Source: Prorocentrum cordatum (Eukaryota; Sar; Dinophyceae; Prorocentrales; Prorocentraceae). Taken from it: a stretch of DNA of 64,000 bases. Below are positions 34,835 through 45,259 of the stretch, in pieces (position 1 is the first letter of the stretch; each line of letters opens with the position of its first letter). The notes below the pieces were generated by a model. The model was not told the DNA's origin. It did not search any database and saw only the letters and a list, made by a program, of their open reading frames with translations. The stretch covers positions 452,501 through 516,500 of the forward strand of contig CAUYUJ010007446.1 of the NCBI GenBank assembly GCA_963575745.1. The letters are read 5' to 3'. Both the position numbers and the translations under genes were made by a program.

Positions 34835-35665
34835 GCGGATTGGTGTTGTTGTTGAGCATTCATTCCAGAATAATAGTTATTGCTGGTCTCCGGAAACGTG
34901 TCCGCGCGCTATCGCCTCGAAGCCGTTCATGTTCTTTGAAAACGAGGCTCCCGCGCGAGCGTTGGCTTGAGTGTAGCAGTGTGCCCTTGGAGGCCCGGCT
35001 ACGACGACAACGGCTCCCGCCCGATACTTTCTCACAGTTCACCCCGAATCACCCGGGCCAGAGAGGCCCCCGCGCTCAGGAGCGGCGCTCTCGCTCGAGA
35101 CTTCCTCGCCATTCAGTGAAGATGGCGGAGGTCCAGCCAAGACGACAAGGGCTCTCGTTTGATACTTCCTCACGATTTATTCCGAGAGCCCCTGGCCAGG
35201 AAAGCCCCCGAACTCAGGAACGGCGCTCTCGCTCGAGACTTGTTCGTGACAGTCAGATTGGTGGAGGCCCAACTACGACGACAAGGGTTCTCGATCAATA
35301 CTTCTCAATCTGTGTTCGCGGAGGCCCTTGCCAGAGAGGCCCCCGAACTCAAGAGTGGCGCCCCCGCTCAAGATCTTCAATAATTCAGACAATTTGGTGG
35401 GGGTACAGACACGGCGACAAGGGCTTCCGTTCGATATTTCTCCAGATGTATGCCGAGAGTACCTGGCCTTGCCAGAGAGGCCCCCGAACACAGGGACGTC
35501 GCTCTCGTTCGAGAGTTCTTCGCACTTCAGTCAGTGGCCGACGAGGAAGATACTCCCCCCCGAAAGTGGGTGCGATCGAAGACGAAGTGGGCGGGTATCG
35601 AGGGGTGGGCTATACAGAATGCGAAACACGCGTGACAGTAAGAGCGAACAATCTTAAACTGATTG
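34835..35665 (+). repeat. Superfamily unit of the 115-bp subfamily, forward orientation
   Basis: Head variant TTCCAGAATAATAGTTATTG at 34860, a GCGAGCGTTGGCTTGAGTG block at 34955, four units of about 115 bp (35040-35510) sharing AGAGGCCCCCGAACTCAGGA, and tail module at 35568-35665. It is the forward counterpart of the inverted copies at 20.4-21.2 and 25.2-26.0 kb. Confidence 0.85.
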
Positions 35666-35989
35666 TTGTCTTTTTGTGTTGGTGTTGTTATTGTTGTTGG
35701 TGTTGTCGTTGTTCTCCACTTGATGGATCGGGGTGGCAGCGCCGGCCTCTTCCTTCTGTGGTGGAGGTGGTGGATGCGCTCCCAACCCCCGGGGTGGCCA
35801 TGCGGGCCCGTACCTTGATGTTTGTGTTGTTCTTGGTGTGGTTGTTGTTTGTGTTGTTGTTTTTGTTGTTGTTGTTTTTAGTGTTCTTGTCATTGTTCCT
35901 GGAACTTGCTATTATTATTGGTGGTCTTGCTAGTGTTCTTGTTGTTATTGTTGTTATTGTTGTTATTGTTGTTCTAGTTGTCGTCGTCC

Positions 35990-36205
35990 CGCCCGGGACC
36001 CGCCCCCGCGACCCACCCCGCGACCCGCTCGCGACCCCCCCGCGACCCACCCTCGACCCACTCGCGACCCACCCGCGGCCTACCCTTCGACATCCCGCGA
36101 CTTACCCGTGACCCATTCGCGACCCATCCCGCGATCCGCCCGCGACCCACCCATTTGGGACCCATTCCGCGACCCACCCCCCACGACTCACCCACGACCC
36201 ACACC
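35990..36205. repeat. GCGACCCACCC array, first copy
   Basis: About 20 diverged 10-11 bp repeats (GCGACCCACCC, GCGACCCGCCC), following (TTG)n and a GTCGTCGTCCCGCC junction. Confidence 0.9.
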
Positions 36206-36224
36206 ACAATCGACAACATATTCA

Positions 36225-36434
36225 AAGTGATGGGTCGAACGTTCTTACAGCGTGCATGGGTGCGTCCGTGAAGCGGGATCCCGCGGCGCGGATTCTACTT
36301 GTTGTTGTTGTTGAGCTCTCAGTTCTGAAGATTTAGTGTCGTTGATCCCCTGTCCGATAACCGTTGTATTTTTCAATTGAAGGGCCCCTCCCGGATGTGG
36401 TGGCACCAAATTGTGGTTTTTGCCCCTGGGCTGC

Positions 36435-36476
<42 letters not shown>

Positions 36477-37335
36477 AATAACAACGGTTACCGCCTGATA
36501 CCCCCACAATGTATTCCAAATCGCGCTCTCGCGCGGGAGTGCCTCACAATGTATGCAAGGTTCGCGCTCTCGCGTGGAACTTCCTCGCGATTGATTCAGA
36601 CGCCGCTTTCTCGACATTCAAGAATCACGCTGTCGCTTTAGCCTTTCTCGCGATTTCCTTAGGAATCGCGCTATCGCGCGAGACCTCCTCGCGATTCATG
36701 CAGGACCCACGCTTCAGCAACCCGCCTGCTCGACCTGGCCGCCTGGGCCCGCCTTCCCGACCCGTTCGCTAGGGTCTGCCCGCCAAATTTGCCCGTCTGG
36801 TTCTGCCACGTGTTTTCTGTTCCTGGGCCCCCTTCCCGCTAATCTTTCTTGTGCTCCATCCTGCTTCTTCCCCCTTCCATCCGTCCTCTCTTTCCTTGTT
36901 TTACCGTCTGCACTCAATGCCTGCGGCAGGTAATGAAGGTAGACCCACAAGGGGTTGCGATCGAAGACAAAGAGGGCAGGTTTGGGATGTACGTGTTTCA
37001 TGGCACGCGAGCAGATAGGAGCGAACAGCCTTAAAATGATGTATGTTGTTGTTGCTGCTGTTGTTGTTGTTGTCGTCGTCCCGCCCGAGACCGACCCCGC
37101 GACCCACCCCGCGACTCACCCGCGAACCCGCGACCCACCAGCGACCCACCCGCGACCCACCCGCGACCTACCCGCGACCCACACCGCGACCCATCCCGCG
37201 ACCCACCCCGCAACCCACCCGGAACCCACCCCTCGACCCGCCCCGCGATCCATCCGCGACCCACCCGCGACCCACCCCGCGACGCATCCCGAGACCCGCC
37301 TGCGACCCACCCACTTGCGAACCACCGGCGACCCA
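36225..37335 (+). repeat. Superfamily unit with a 3' GCGACCC array
   Basis: Leader block near 36279 (GCGGCGCGGATTCTA), head at 36303-36420, (AAC)n at 36431-36480, AATCGCGCT repeats to 36700, tail module at 36950-37040, (TTG)n, then a GCGACCCACCC array at 37085-37335. With the next copy it forms a direct repeat of about 1.13 kb. Confidence 0.85.
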
Positions 37336-37354
37336 CACATGTTCATTCGACAAC

Positions 37355-38570
37355 ATGATCAGAGTGAGGGGACCGAACACCGTCCTTGGGTGCGTGACTG
37401 AAGGGGGATTCCGCGGCGCGGATTCTGTTTGCATCTTCACACCTGAAGAATAATTGTTGTTTATCCCCCCCTCCAGTAACCATTGTACTCGTTCAATTAA
37501 AATGCTCTTCCTGGGGCTTGCATCTGTTTTTCCCCAGGGGAAATGAGGTGTCGCAAAATTTTGTCGTTGGCCTCAGGTTTACAACAACAACGGGTCCCGT
37601 CTGATAGTTCCTCGCAATTCATTCCAAAATCGCGCTCTCGCGCAGGAGATCTTGTTAATTTATGCAGGAATCGCGTTGTCGCGTGGAACGTCCCCGAAAT
37701 TTATTCAGACACCGCGCCCTCGACGCTCAGGAGTCGTGCTGCCGATCTATCTTTTCTGACAGTTCATGTGGGGAACGCACTATCGGTCGAGAAATCCTCG
37801 CGATTCATGCCGAACTCACGCTTCAGCAACCCGCATGCTCGACCTGGCCGCCTGGGCCCGCCTTCCCGACCCTCCCGTTATTGTAGGGTCTACCCGCCCC
37901 GCCCGATCAGCCCGTCTGGTTTTGCCACGTGTTTTCTGCTCCTGGCCCCCAAGTCCTGCTAATCTCTCTCATGCTCCATCCTTCTCCCTCCCCCATCCGT
38001 CCCCTCTCCCCCTGCCTCAGGGGCTGCACGAATTACACGCGACGGGCAATGAAGATATACACCCAGGGGGGTACGATCGAAGACGAAGAGGTCAGGTATC
38101 GAGGTTTCTTGATGTACCGTTTGATTGGCACGCGCGCAGGTTACAGCCAACAGTCTTAAACTGATTGTTCCTGCTGCTGCTGCTGCTGCTGCTGTCGTTG
38201 TTGTTGTTGCCGTTGTTGTTATTGGCTTTGTTGTTGTCGTCGTTGCCCGAGACCGACCCCCCGACCCACCCCGCGACCCACCCGCGACCCACCTTGCGAC
38301 CCACCCGCGACCCACCCCGCGACCCGCCCCGCGATCCATCAGCGATCCACCCGCGACCCACCCCGCCGACCCACCCGCGACCCACCCGCGACCCATCTCG
38401 TGACCCACCCACGACCAATCCCGCCGCGACCCATCTCGCGACCCGCCCGCGACCCACCCGCGATCCACCCGCGACAACCCGCGACCAATTTTGCGACAAT
38501 CCTGCGACCCATTCCGCGACCACCACGCGACCCACCCCGCGACCCACCCCGCGACCCACACCACCATCGA
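37355..38570 (+). repeat. Superfamily unit with a 3' GCGACCC array, next copy
   Basis: Leader block GGGACCGAACACCGTCC at 37369 and GATTCCGCGGCGCGGATTCT near 37409, head at 37427, AATCGCGCT repeats, tail module at 38068-38160, (CTG/TTG)n, then a GCGACCCACCC array at 38245-38570. Everything is in the same order as the copy about 1.13 kb upstream. Confidence 0.85.
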
Positions 38571-38599
38571 CAACACAATACAGAATGTCGCGCCTGCGG

Positions 38600-39255
38600 C
38601 GGGCTGCATTGCAATGGTTTGGGAAGCCGCAAACACCGCGCGACCACCCGCGACTCACTTACGAACCACCGGCGGCCCCACACATGTTCATTCGACATCA
38701 TGATAAAAAGATGTGGTGCCTTCGGCGGGCTGCGTTGCTTTGGTCGGGGACAGCGCCCCATCCTTTCTCATTCCTCATTCTCTTCCTCTCCAGGCATCCT
38801 CCATCCTCTTCCGCTCCGGAGAGTCCATGGACCTCTTGGGGTGCAGTCGGGCTCTCTTGCAGCTTTTCTGCCACTTCCTCAGCCGTGCCCAGGCCTGGGG
38901 GATCGTGCCTCGAGGCGCCCACGGGGAAGGTGCTTTGGGGCGTCCAGCGACCTTCAGCAGGGGGGGGGCGCCCAAGAATGCGATCAGAAATGCCACAGGC
39001 ATTCTAACACCCACCTGCCGTACAAGCACGGCGGCGGATTCTGCATACGGGGCATTGGCCATATGTATGTCCGTGGTCCTTGGCTCTGCTTCTATGTGGA
39101 ATCGGATATAACCTCCAGTGGATTCATCAAGCTCCGCTCATCTCCACCCAGCCCTTCCAGCAACGATGCCCAGTCGAGTTCCCTTGATCAGGGAAGTGGG
39201 TGCCGTGCAGTGGAACAAAGGAATTGTTGGTCGCTCTCCTTGGAAAGAGGGGATG
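38600..39255. other. No supported gene
   Basis: Starts with two similar blocks (GGCGGGCTGCATTGCAATGG near 38597 and GGCGGGCTGCGTTGCTTTGG near 38724), the tail of the superfamily region. The remaining sequence has no coherent frame or RNA. Confidence 0.5.
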
Positions 39256-39259
39256 GGGG

Positions 39260-39612
39260 ATCAGCAAACGGAGGAAGAGGAGGACAAGGAGATCAACGGG
39301 GAAGACGAAATCGGGTGATGAGAAGGGGGCACAAGGAGGACGAATGGGAGGAGGAGAAAAGGAAGAGGAGGAGGAGGACGAGGACGAGGACGAAGAGGAG
39401 TAGGAGGAGGACGACGAGGAGGACGAACAGAAAGAGGAGGAGGAGGACGAGAACGCGGACGAGGACGAGGACGAGGACGAGGATGACCTGGAGGAGGATG
39501 AGGAGGGAGGAGGAGGAGGAGGAGGAGGAGGAGGAGGAGGAGGAGAGGACGATGATGATAATGATGCTGATGCTGATGCTGATGCTGATGCTGATGATGA
39601 TGATGATGGTGG

Positions 39613-39677
<65 letters not shown>

Positions 39678-39684
39678 CTGATGC

Positions 39685-39764
<80 letters not shown>

Positions 39765-39860
39765 GAGGAGGAGGAGGAGCAGGCGAAGGAGGAGGATGAA
39801 GATAAGGAAGAGGAGGAGGACGAGGAGGAGGAGGACGAGGAGGAGGAGGTAAACGAGAAC
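39260..39860. repeat. Compound (GGA)n-(GAT)n-(GGA)n block
   Basis: GGA/GAC purine-rich DNA (39260-39550), then GAT triplets with GCTGATGCTGATGCTGAT interruptions (39551-39760), then GGA again (39761-39855). The same order occurs at 14.27-14.8 and 44.3-44.65 kb. Confidence 0.95.
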
Positions 39861-40536
39861 GTGGGCAGCTCACTCCTCCGCTGTGGAGGGCGCTGGAAAG
39901 TGCTTTGGCGGTGCGCCTGCCAGTGTTCATTCTGCCCCAGCGGGCAGCCCTGGCGGACAGCCCCGGCGGACAGCCCAGACGCCCCTCTCTCTTATCCGCA
40001 ATTGCGGTGTGTATGTCCAGTCCGCACGTCAGATCTGAGGCGACGTTCGCTGGAGGGTGTTCCGACCAAACTCCGACGTGAGCTCGTGCTAAATCCGACC
40101 TATCCAGCGTGAATCCGAGGTGTATCCGTCTCAAGTCGCCGCGCGAGGCCTCCAGGATGCTCCCCACTAGCTAGGACCATGGGCAGAAATGGGAAGAGAG
40201 GGAGGAGGGTGAGGAGCAGAGGACAGCCCCCGAACCTCGCCCTCGCTGCCGAGACGCCCAGACGCCAACTTTGTTTAGTGTGGGATTGAAGCGGGGGTAA
40301 CGGTTTTTCTCTCCGAGGAGGAAGAGGCATAGCTTGGAGGAGCAGGAGGAGGAGCAGCAGCAGCAGCCGCAGCATGAGACGCATCAGCAGGAGGAGGAGA
40401 AGGGAGGGTGGATGCAGATGGGAGGTGAAAGGAATATGGAGGGAAGAAAGAGGAGGGAAGAGAGTGACGCGATGGATGAGGGGGAAGGGAGACGCGATGG
40501 GTGGCAGGATCTAATATTGTAGGAAGAGGGGGGGAA

Positions 40537-40566
40537 GTGGTTCAAGGGAGTGGCTCAAGGCTCAAG
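40537..40566 (+). other. Possible tandem spliced-leader relics
   Basis: GTGGTTCAAG (40537-40546), TGGCTCAAG (40551-40559) and GCTCAAG (40560-40566) lie in a row. The dinoflagellate spliced leader ends in ATTTTGGCTCAAG, so these look like repeated truncated 3' ends, as left when a trans-spliced mRNA is copied back into the genome. They lie about 190 bp upstream of the actin homology, close to the length expected for a 5' leader plus the missing 43 N-terminal codons. The strings are short, so chance is not excluded. Confidence 0.4.
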
Positions 40567-40606
40567 GCACATAGGCAGCCTAAACACGGCCCTGAGCCAG
40601 TCGTTA

Positions 40607-40725
40607 CGCCTGGTCCGCACCAGGCGTCAGCCTGCCTCCTGGTTCGCTCCAGGTGAGCAGAGTTTCATTTTCTCAGTGCATTTTGTCCGCCCGAGGTTGC
40701 ACTCTGCCTCCTGGTCCGCCCCAGG
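40607..40725. repeat. Three CCTGG...CCAGG hairpin repeats
   Basis: CGCCTGGTCCGCACCAGGCG (40607-40626), CCTGGTTCGCTCCAGG (40638-40653) and CCTGGTCCGCCCCAGG (40710-40725) are short palindromes with 5- to 7-bp stems and similar loops. The last two are each followed by a GTG..CAG-like sequence. They occupy the place where the N-terminal actin codons should be. Confidence 0.7.
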
Positions 40726-40741
40726 GGTGCAGCTTCTTCCG

Positions 40742-41699
40742 GCGCCAGGAACCATGGTCGGTATGGACCAGGAGGACAGCTACGTGGGCGACGCTGCCCA
40801 GAGCAAGCGCGCCGACCTGACCTTGAAGTACCCCATCGAGCATGGCATCGTGAACAACCGGGGCGGTATGGAGGGGGTCTGGCACCATACCTTCTACAAC
40901 GAACCCCGCGTGGCTCCGGAGGAACACCCTCTGCTCCTCATGGCGGCGCCCGTGGACCCGAAGGCGAATCGCGAGCGCATGACGCAGATCATGGTTGAGA
41001 CGTTCAATGTGCCGGCGATGTACGTCAGGATCCAAGCAGTGCTCTCGCTGTACGCTTCAGTCCGCACCACTGGGACGGTCATGGGTTCCAGCGCCGGCGC
41101 GTCGCACGCGCCGCACACCGTACCCATCTATGAGGGCTACGCGCTGCCGTACGCGATCCTGCGCCGGGATCTGGCGGTGTGGGACCCTACGGAGCACTCG
41201 GTGAAAATTCTCACCGAGCTTTGCCACTCCGTCCACCACGGCTGGGCGAAAGGCCGTACGCGACGTCAAGGAACAGCTCTGCTACATCCCTCTCGACTTC
41301 GACTCAGAGATGAAGGCCGCCATTGAGAGCTCCGACAAGGAGAAGACGCACGAGCTCCCCGACGGGACCATAACCATGGGCAGCGAGCGCTTCCGCTGCC
41401 CAGAGGTGCTCTTCCAGCCTCAGTTCGTAGGCAAGGGAGACACCAGCATCCACGACACCATGTTCCAGTTGATCATGAAGTGCGATGTCGGAATCCGCAA
41501 GGACCTGTACGCCAACGTGATCTTGTCTGGTGGCGCCGCAATGTTCCCAGGCATCGGCGAGCGCATGCCGAAGGAACCGACGGCGTTTGCTCGTTCCACA
41601 GTGAAGATGAAGGCCGTGGCTTCGCCCGCGCGCAAATACTCACGGTGTATCGGTCGATCTAGTCTTCCCTCGAAGAGCACCTCCCAGCAGATGTGGATA
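40742..41699 (+). pseudogene. Actin pseudogene
   Basis: Homology starts at about residue 41 of conventional actin ([16 protein letters not shown]). It runs through [126 protein letters not shown] and MFPGIGERM, ending at QQMWI (41691-41699). The first 40 or so residues and the last 15-20 (ending in KCF in actins) are missing. A 2-nt loss between about 41225 and 41258 shifts the frame. The nucleotide-binding MDSGDG loop has become MGSSAG, a 3-residue insertion precedes HTVP, and one residue is lost in PDGTITMG. No introns are visible, consistent with a retroposed copy. It cannot encode a working actin. Confidence 0.92.
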
Positions 41700-41964
41700 C
41701 ACTCCTTCCTCTCCTCCTCCCCACTCTCCCCTCCAGTCTGCATGCCCCGTCTGCGTCCTTGGTGGGCTGTCGCCGTGCTGGCCCACGCAGATCTGTCTGC
41801 GCCGGCCTGCCCCGGCCGCGGCTCGCCTGCGGCGTCGCAAGGGGAAGTCGTTTCTGCCTCCCTGCCCGCTCTCTCCACGCCCCCTCCGCTCCCCCCGCGC
41901 TCCGTCCCTCCTTGCCTCGCTCCTCCCCCAAAAAACAACTCAGCGGCCAAGTGGCCCTACTGAG

Positions 41965-42590
41965 CGCCGCTGGTATCCATGGCGTTGGAGGGGGACCCTT
42001 CGCCGTGTCTTGCGCGCTGGCCCGCTTCGCGCGCTCGCCCCGTGCACTCACTGAGGGCACGTCAGTCAGCACCGCTGTGGCAGTAGTCTTTTGTTTCGGC
42101 CGTGCTCGTCATGACGTCAGCCGTCGCTAGCCCTGGACGTGTGTCTGGGGCAGCGCTGGCTCTGGCGTAACATGTTCGAGTACAACATGCCAAACAGCAT
42201 TTCGAGAGGCATATCTCATTCACACGTTTTGCCTTCGACAATGCGATACCCAGATTTCTCTTAGGGTCTTGCGGTTTTGGTCGATTGTCTTGTCACGGAT
42301 CATCAAGGGTTGGATTCGTTTCTTCTAATGTGTGAGTGTGTATTGCCCCCGCTTGTTTTTCCTCGTCCTCCTCGTCCTCCTCGTCCCGTCCCCCTATGGC
42401 CTTTCACACCCGTTCGTCATTCCTGTTCTTGCAGGCCATCAATTACCGCATGAGCTTGCCTATGGCAGGTCGGCTCGCGTAGCGATCCCAGTTTGCCTGG
42501 TGGTCTTCTGCTTCACGCTACTGTGCCAGTCACGCCGTGATGTGATTCAGTGATCGCGCGCTCCCCATCCCCTCTCCTCCTGGGAAAACA
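41965..42590. other. No supported gene
   Basis: Mixed-composition sequence downstream of the actin pseudogene. It includes a short TCCTCGTCC repeat near 42360-42390. No frame, RNA or repeat that I can defend. Confidence 0.5.
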
Positions 42591-42599
42591 ACGGAAACA

Positions 42600-44014
42600 A
42601 AAAGATGAGGGGGGGAAGGAGGGAGGAGGATCAGTAGAAGCAGGAGGCGGAGAAGTAGCAGCAGTAACAAGAGGAGAACGATGAGGGAGACAATGAGCAA
42701 GGAAGGGATGGGAGGAGGATGAAGTGGGGAAGTGCGGAATGGAGATGAGAAGGAAAGGTGGGATGGGAGTGGATTGGAGCGGCGATGAAGCCGAGGACCG
42801 CGATGGACGAAGAGAATGAGAAGGAAAATGATGAGTAGTAAAACTAGTACAATGAAGAGGCCCCAGAGGCTTCTGGAGGCCCCCAGAGGCTGCTGGAGGT
42901 TCAAGAAGGGGTGGCCCAAAGGTGGAACGTTTTCTTCCCCTTCCTCTGCGTCCCCGTTATAATGACAGTCGGGGGGGATGAGGATGAACGTGAGCAGCAG
43001 CAGCAGCAGGAGGCGGAAGAGGAGCAGGAGGGGGCAGGGAGGAGAGGTTGTGCCGGAGGGGGGTGGGGGGGGAGGGAGACAGGGAGGAGGAGGATGACGA
43101 GGAGCAGGAGGAGGAGGAAGAGGAATCTGGAAATAGAAGGAATAGGATGAGGAAGAACAGGAGTAGGAAGAGGAGGGGTATACCGATGCGCTCGAGAGAT
43201 ATGCTTGAAAGAAGTAAGAGGATGACGAGGAGGAGCAGGAGGAAGAGGAGTGGGCGGAGGCGGACGAAGAGGAGGAGGAGGAGGAGGAGGAGGAGGAGGA
43301 GGAGGAGGAGGAGGCGGAAGAGGAGACCGAGGTGGCGAGGGCCGGAGAAAACGGAGGCGGAGGCGGAGATGGAGAGAGGCGGAGGAGGAGGAGGAGGAGG
43401 AGGAGGAGGAGGAGGAGGAGGAGGAGGAGGAGGAAGCCCCCCGTCCATCGAGCCTCGAAGGTCAGCGTGCGAAGATCAATCATCGAGGCGTCGCGTCCCG
43501 CTGGCCGCGCCCCTTGGCAGGAGGCCGTGGCCCAGCATATGGGCCTGGACCACCACCAGGCACCGCCGAACCCTGGGCCACCAGCCAGGGAGGAGATAGG
43601 AGAAGGAGGAGGAGGAGGAGGAGGAGGGGGTGGAGGAGCAGGAGGAGAAGCAAGAGGAGGAGGAGGAGGAGGAGGAGGAGGAGAGGAGAAGGAGAGGAGG
43701 AGGAGGAGGAGGAGGAGGAGGACGAGGAGGAGGAGGAGGACGAGGAGGAGAGCATGACGAGGAGGACGAGGAAGAGGAAAGGAGAAGGAGAAGAAGGTGG
43801 AGGAGGAGGAGGAGGAGGAGAAGCAGGAGGAGCAGCATAAGCAGGAGGAGTAGGAGAAGCAGGAGGAGAAACAGGAGGAGAAACAGGAGGACGAGGAGGA
43901 GGAGGAGGAGGAGGAGGAGGAGGAGCGAGGAGGAGGAGGAGGAGGAGGAGGAGGAGGAGGAGAAGGGAGGAGGAGGAGGAGGAGGGAGGAGGAGGCGTGA
44001 GAGAAAAGAGGACT

Positions 44015-44045
<31 letters not shown>

Positions 44046-44090
44046 GAAGGAGGAGGAGGAGGAGGAGGACGAGGAGGAGGGAAAAAGAAA
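42600..44090. repeat. Polypurine (GGA)n megatract
   Basis: About 1.5 kb in which the + strand is overwhelmingly A and G, built from GGA, GAA and GAG triplets. The main breaks are 42775-42960 and 43440-43590. Several stretches exceed 60 bp of perfect GGA (for example 43264-43313, 43380-43433, 43896-43970). Glu-, Arg- and Gly-rich frames, and the Ser/Leu/Pro-rich minus-strand frame of over 500 codons, are repeat artefacts. Confidence 0.95.
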
Positions 44091-44249
44091 GTCACTGCGT
44101 CTCGGTCGGCCTTTGGAGCTCCACGGTTCAAGAGCTCTCTTGCCCACGGTCCGCCATCAAATTTTGTGGTACGAGATGAATCATGACCCGCGACCCCTTT
44201 GGCCACGCGGCAAGAGGGATACGATGGGAGTAGAACGGTGGGATGAGGA

Positions 44250-44374
44250 TAATGGAGGGGTGATCATGAGGAGGGGGAGAAGGAGAATGAGGAGGAGAAA
44301 GGGGGAGGAGGTTGAGGATGAGGATTAGGATGAGGATGAGGATCAGGATGAGGATGAGGATGAGGATGATGATG

Positions 44375-44425
<51 letters not shown>

Positions 44426-44444
44426 GTGATGATGATGCTGATGC

Positions 44445-44526
<82 letters not shown>

Positions 44527-44650
44527 CAGGAGGAGGAGGAGGAGGAGGAGGAGGAGGAGGATGAGGAGTTGGAGGGGGAGGAAGAGGAGGAGGGGGGGAG
44601 GAGGACGAGGAGGAGGAGGAGGAGGAGGAGACGGATGAGGGATGCACCGA
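44250..44650. repeat. Compound (GGA)n-(GAT)n-(GGA)n block
   Basis: GGA-rich 44260-44360, GAT triplets with GCTGATGCTGAT interruptions 44364-44525, then GGA 44527-44630. Same architecture as at 39.3-39.9 kb. Confidence 0.95.
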
Positions 44651-45028
44651 GTGGGGGTGAGGGGGAGCAGGAGTGGGACTGGGACCAATGTTGATGCTGT
44701 ATCCAAGGAAGAGCATTCCATTGCACTCCCGACTCGCACGAACTAACACCTCGAGGCTTCCGATCCCGCCCGTCGAGATGGCACCCGAGAAGACGAAGTG
44801 CACGCCGCCTGCAGAAGCTGATCGCCGCAACCCTGCACAGTCTGCGGTCGGGAACCTTGGCTTATAGCCAAGACGCAAAAATAATCACCACTTTGGACTG
44901 CGGAGGGGCTTGTGGTTTTCGGACCGCTCCTTAGGTCTAGGCGGGGGAACCTTCTTCGTGGCCGATGCTCGGCGTGGCCAGAGAAGCCCCTTCGTTTCAT
45001 ATTTGGCGTGCCTGGTGTCAGCACGATG

Positions 45029-45235
45029 GCTGTAGCGTGTGGCAGCGCCGATTCTGGCCCACCACGCTGCGGCGCGACACGCTATCGGTTTCCACGTCCC
45101 CTAGCGTCCACGGTTCGAGCTGTTCCCCTGCCTCCCGCACCGCAGAGCGGAGCGGCCACGCTACCCGCTCGCAGGGCACAGCGTGTAGGGGGGTGCCGCG
45201 GTGGCGGCACGCTGAGCAAAACAGTTTCTGGCCGT
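45029..45235 (+). repeat. 200-bp dispersed repeat, copy 1
   Basis: Shares with 63733-63935, in order: GTAGCG, GCGCCG/CGCCGCC, TTCTGGCC(C/T)ACCACGCT, GCG.CGCG, CCCGCTCGCAGGGCA (as CCGCTCGCAGGGCA in copy 2), GGCGTGTCG/AGCGTGTAG, and ACGCT(G/A)AGCAAA(A)CAGT. Both copies follow a GGA polypurine block. No coding frame is conserved between them. Confidence 0.85.
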
Positions 45236-45259
45236 GTTCTGCGCGCGCACCAGCATTGC

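Larger units (their letters stand above)
19430..38700. repeat. Modular tandem repeat superfamily, at least ten units
   Basis: Units share a head (GAGCTCTCAGTTCTGAAGA, then TTGATCCCC(C)TCC, then TTTTTCAATTGAAATG) and an internal set of short repeats around AATCGCGCTCTCGC. A Pro/Ser-type GC block follows (CGACCTGGCCGCCTGGGCCC), then a pyrimidine stretch, then a tail module (TACGATCGAAGACGAAGAGG, GCGGGTATCGAGG, GCACGCGAGCAGATA, GAGCGAACAGTCTTAA) and finally (TTG)n. The next head often starts directly after the TTG run. Units differ mainly in the internal minisatellite. Several units and insertions are listed separately. Confidence 0.85.

Noticed and set aside
42530-44206. A 558-codon minus-strand ORF rich in Ser, Leu and Pro
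   Set aside because: It is the complement of the polypurine tract. GGA repeats contain no stops in any frame on this strand, so length carries no evidence.
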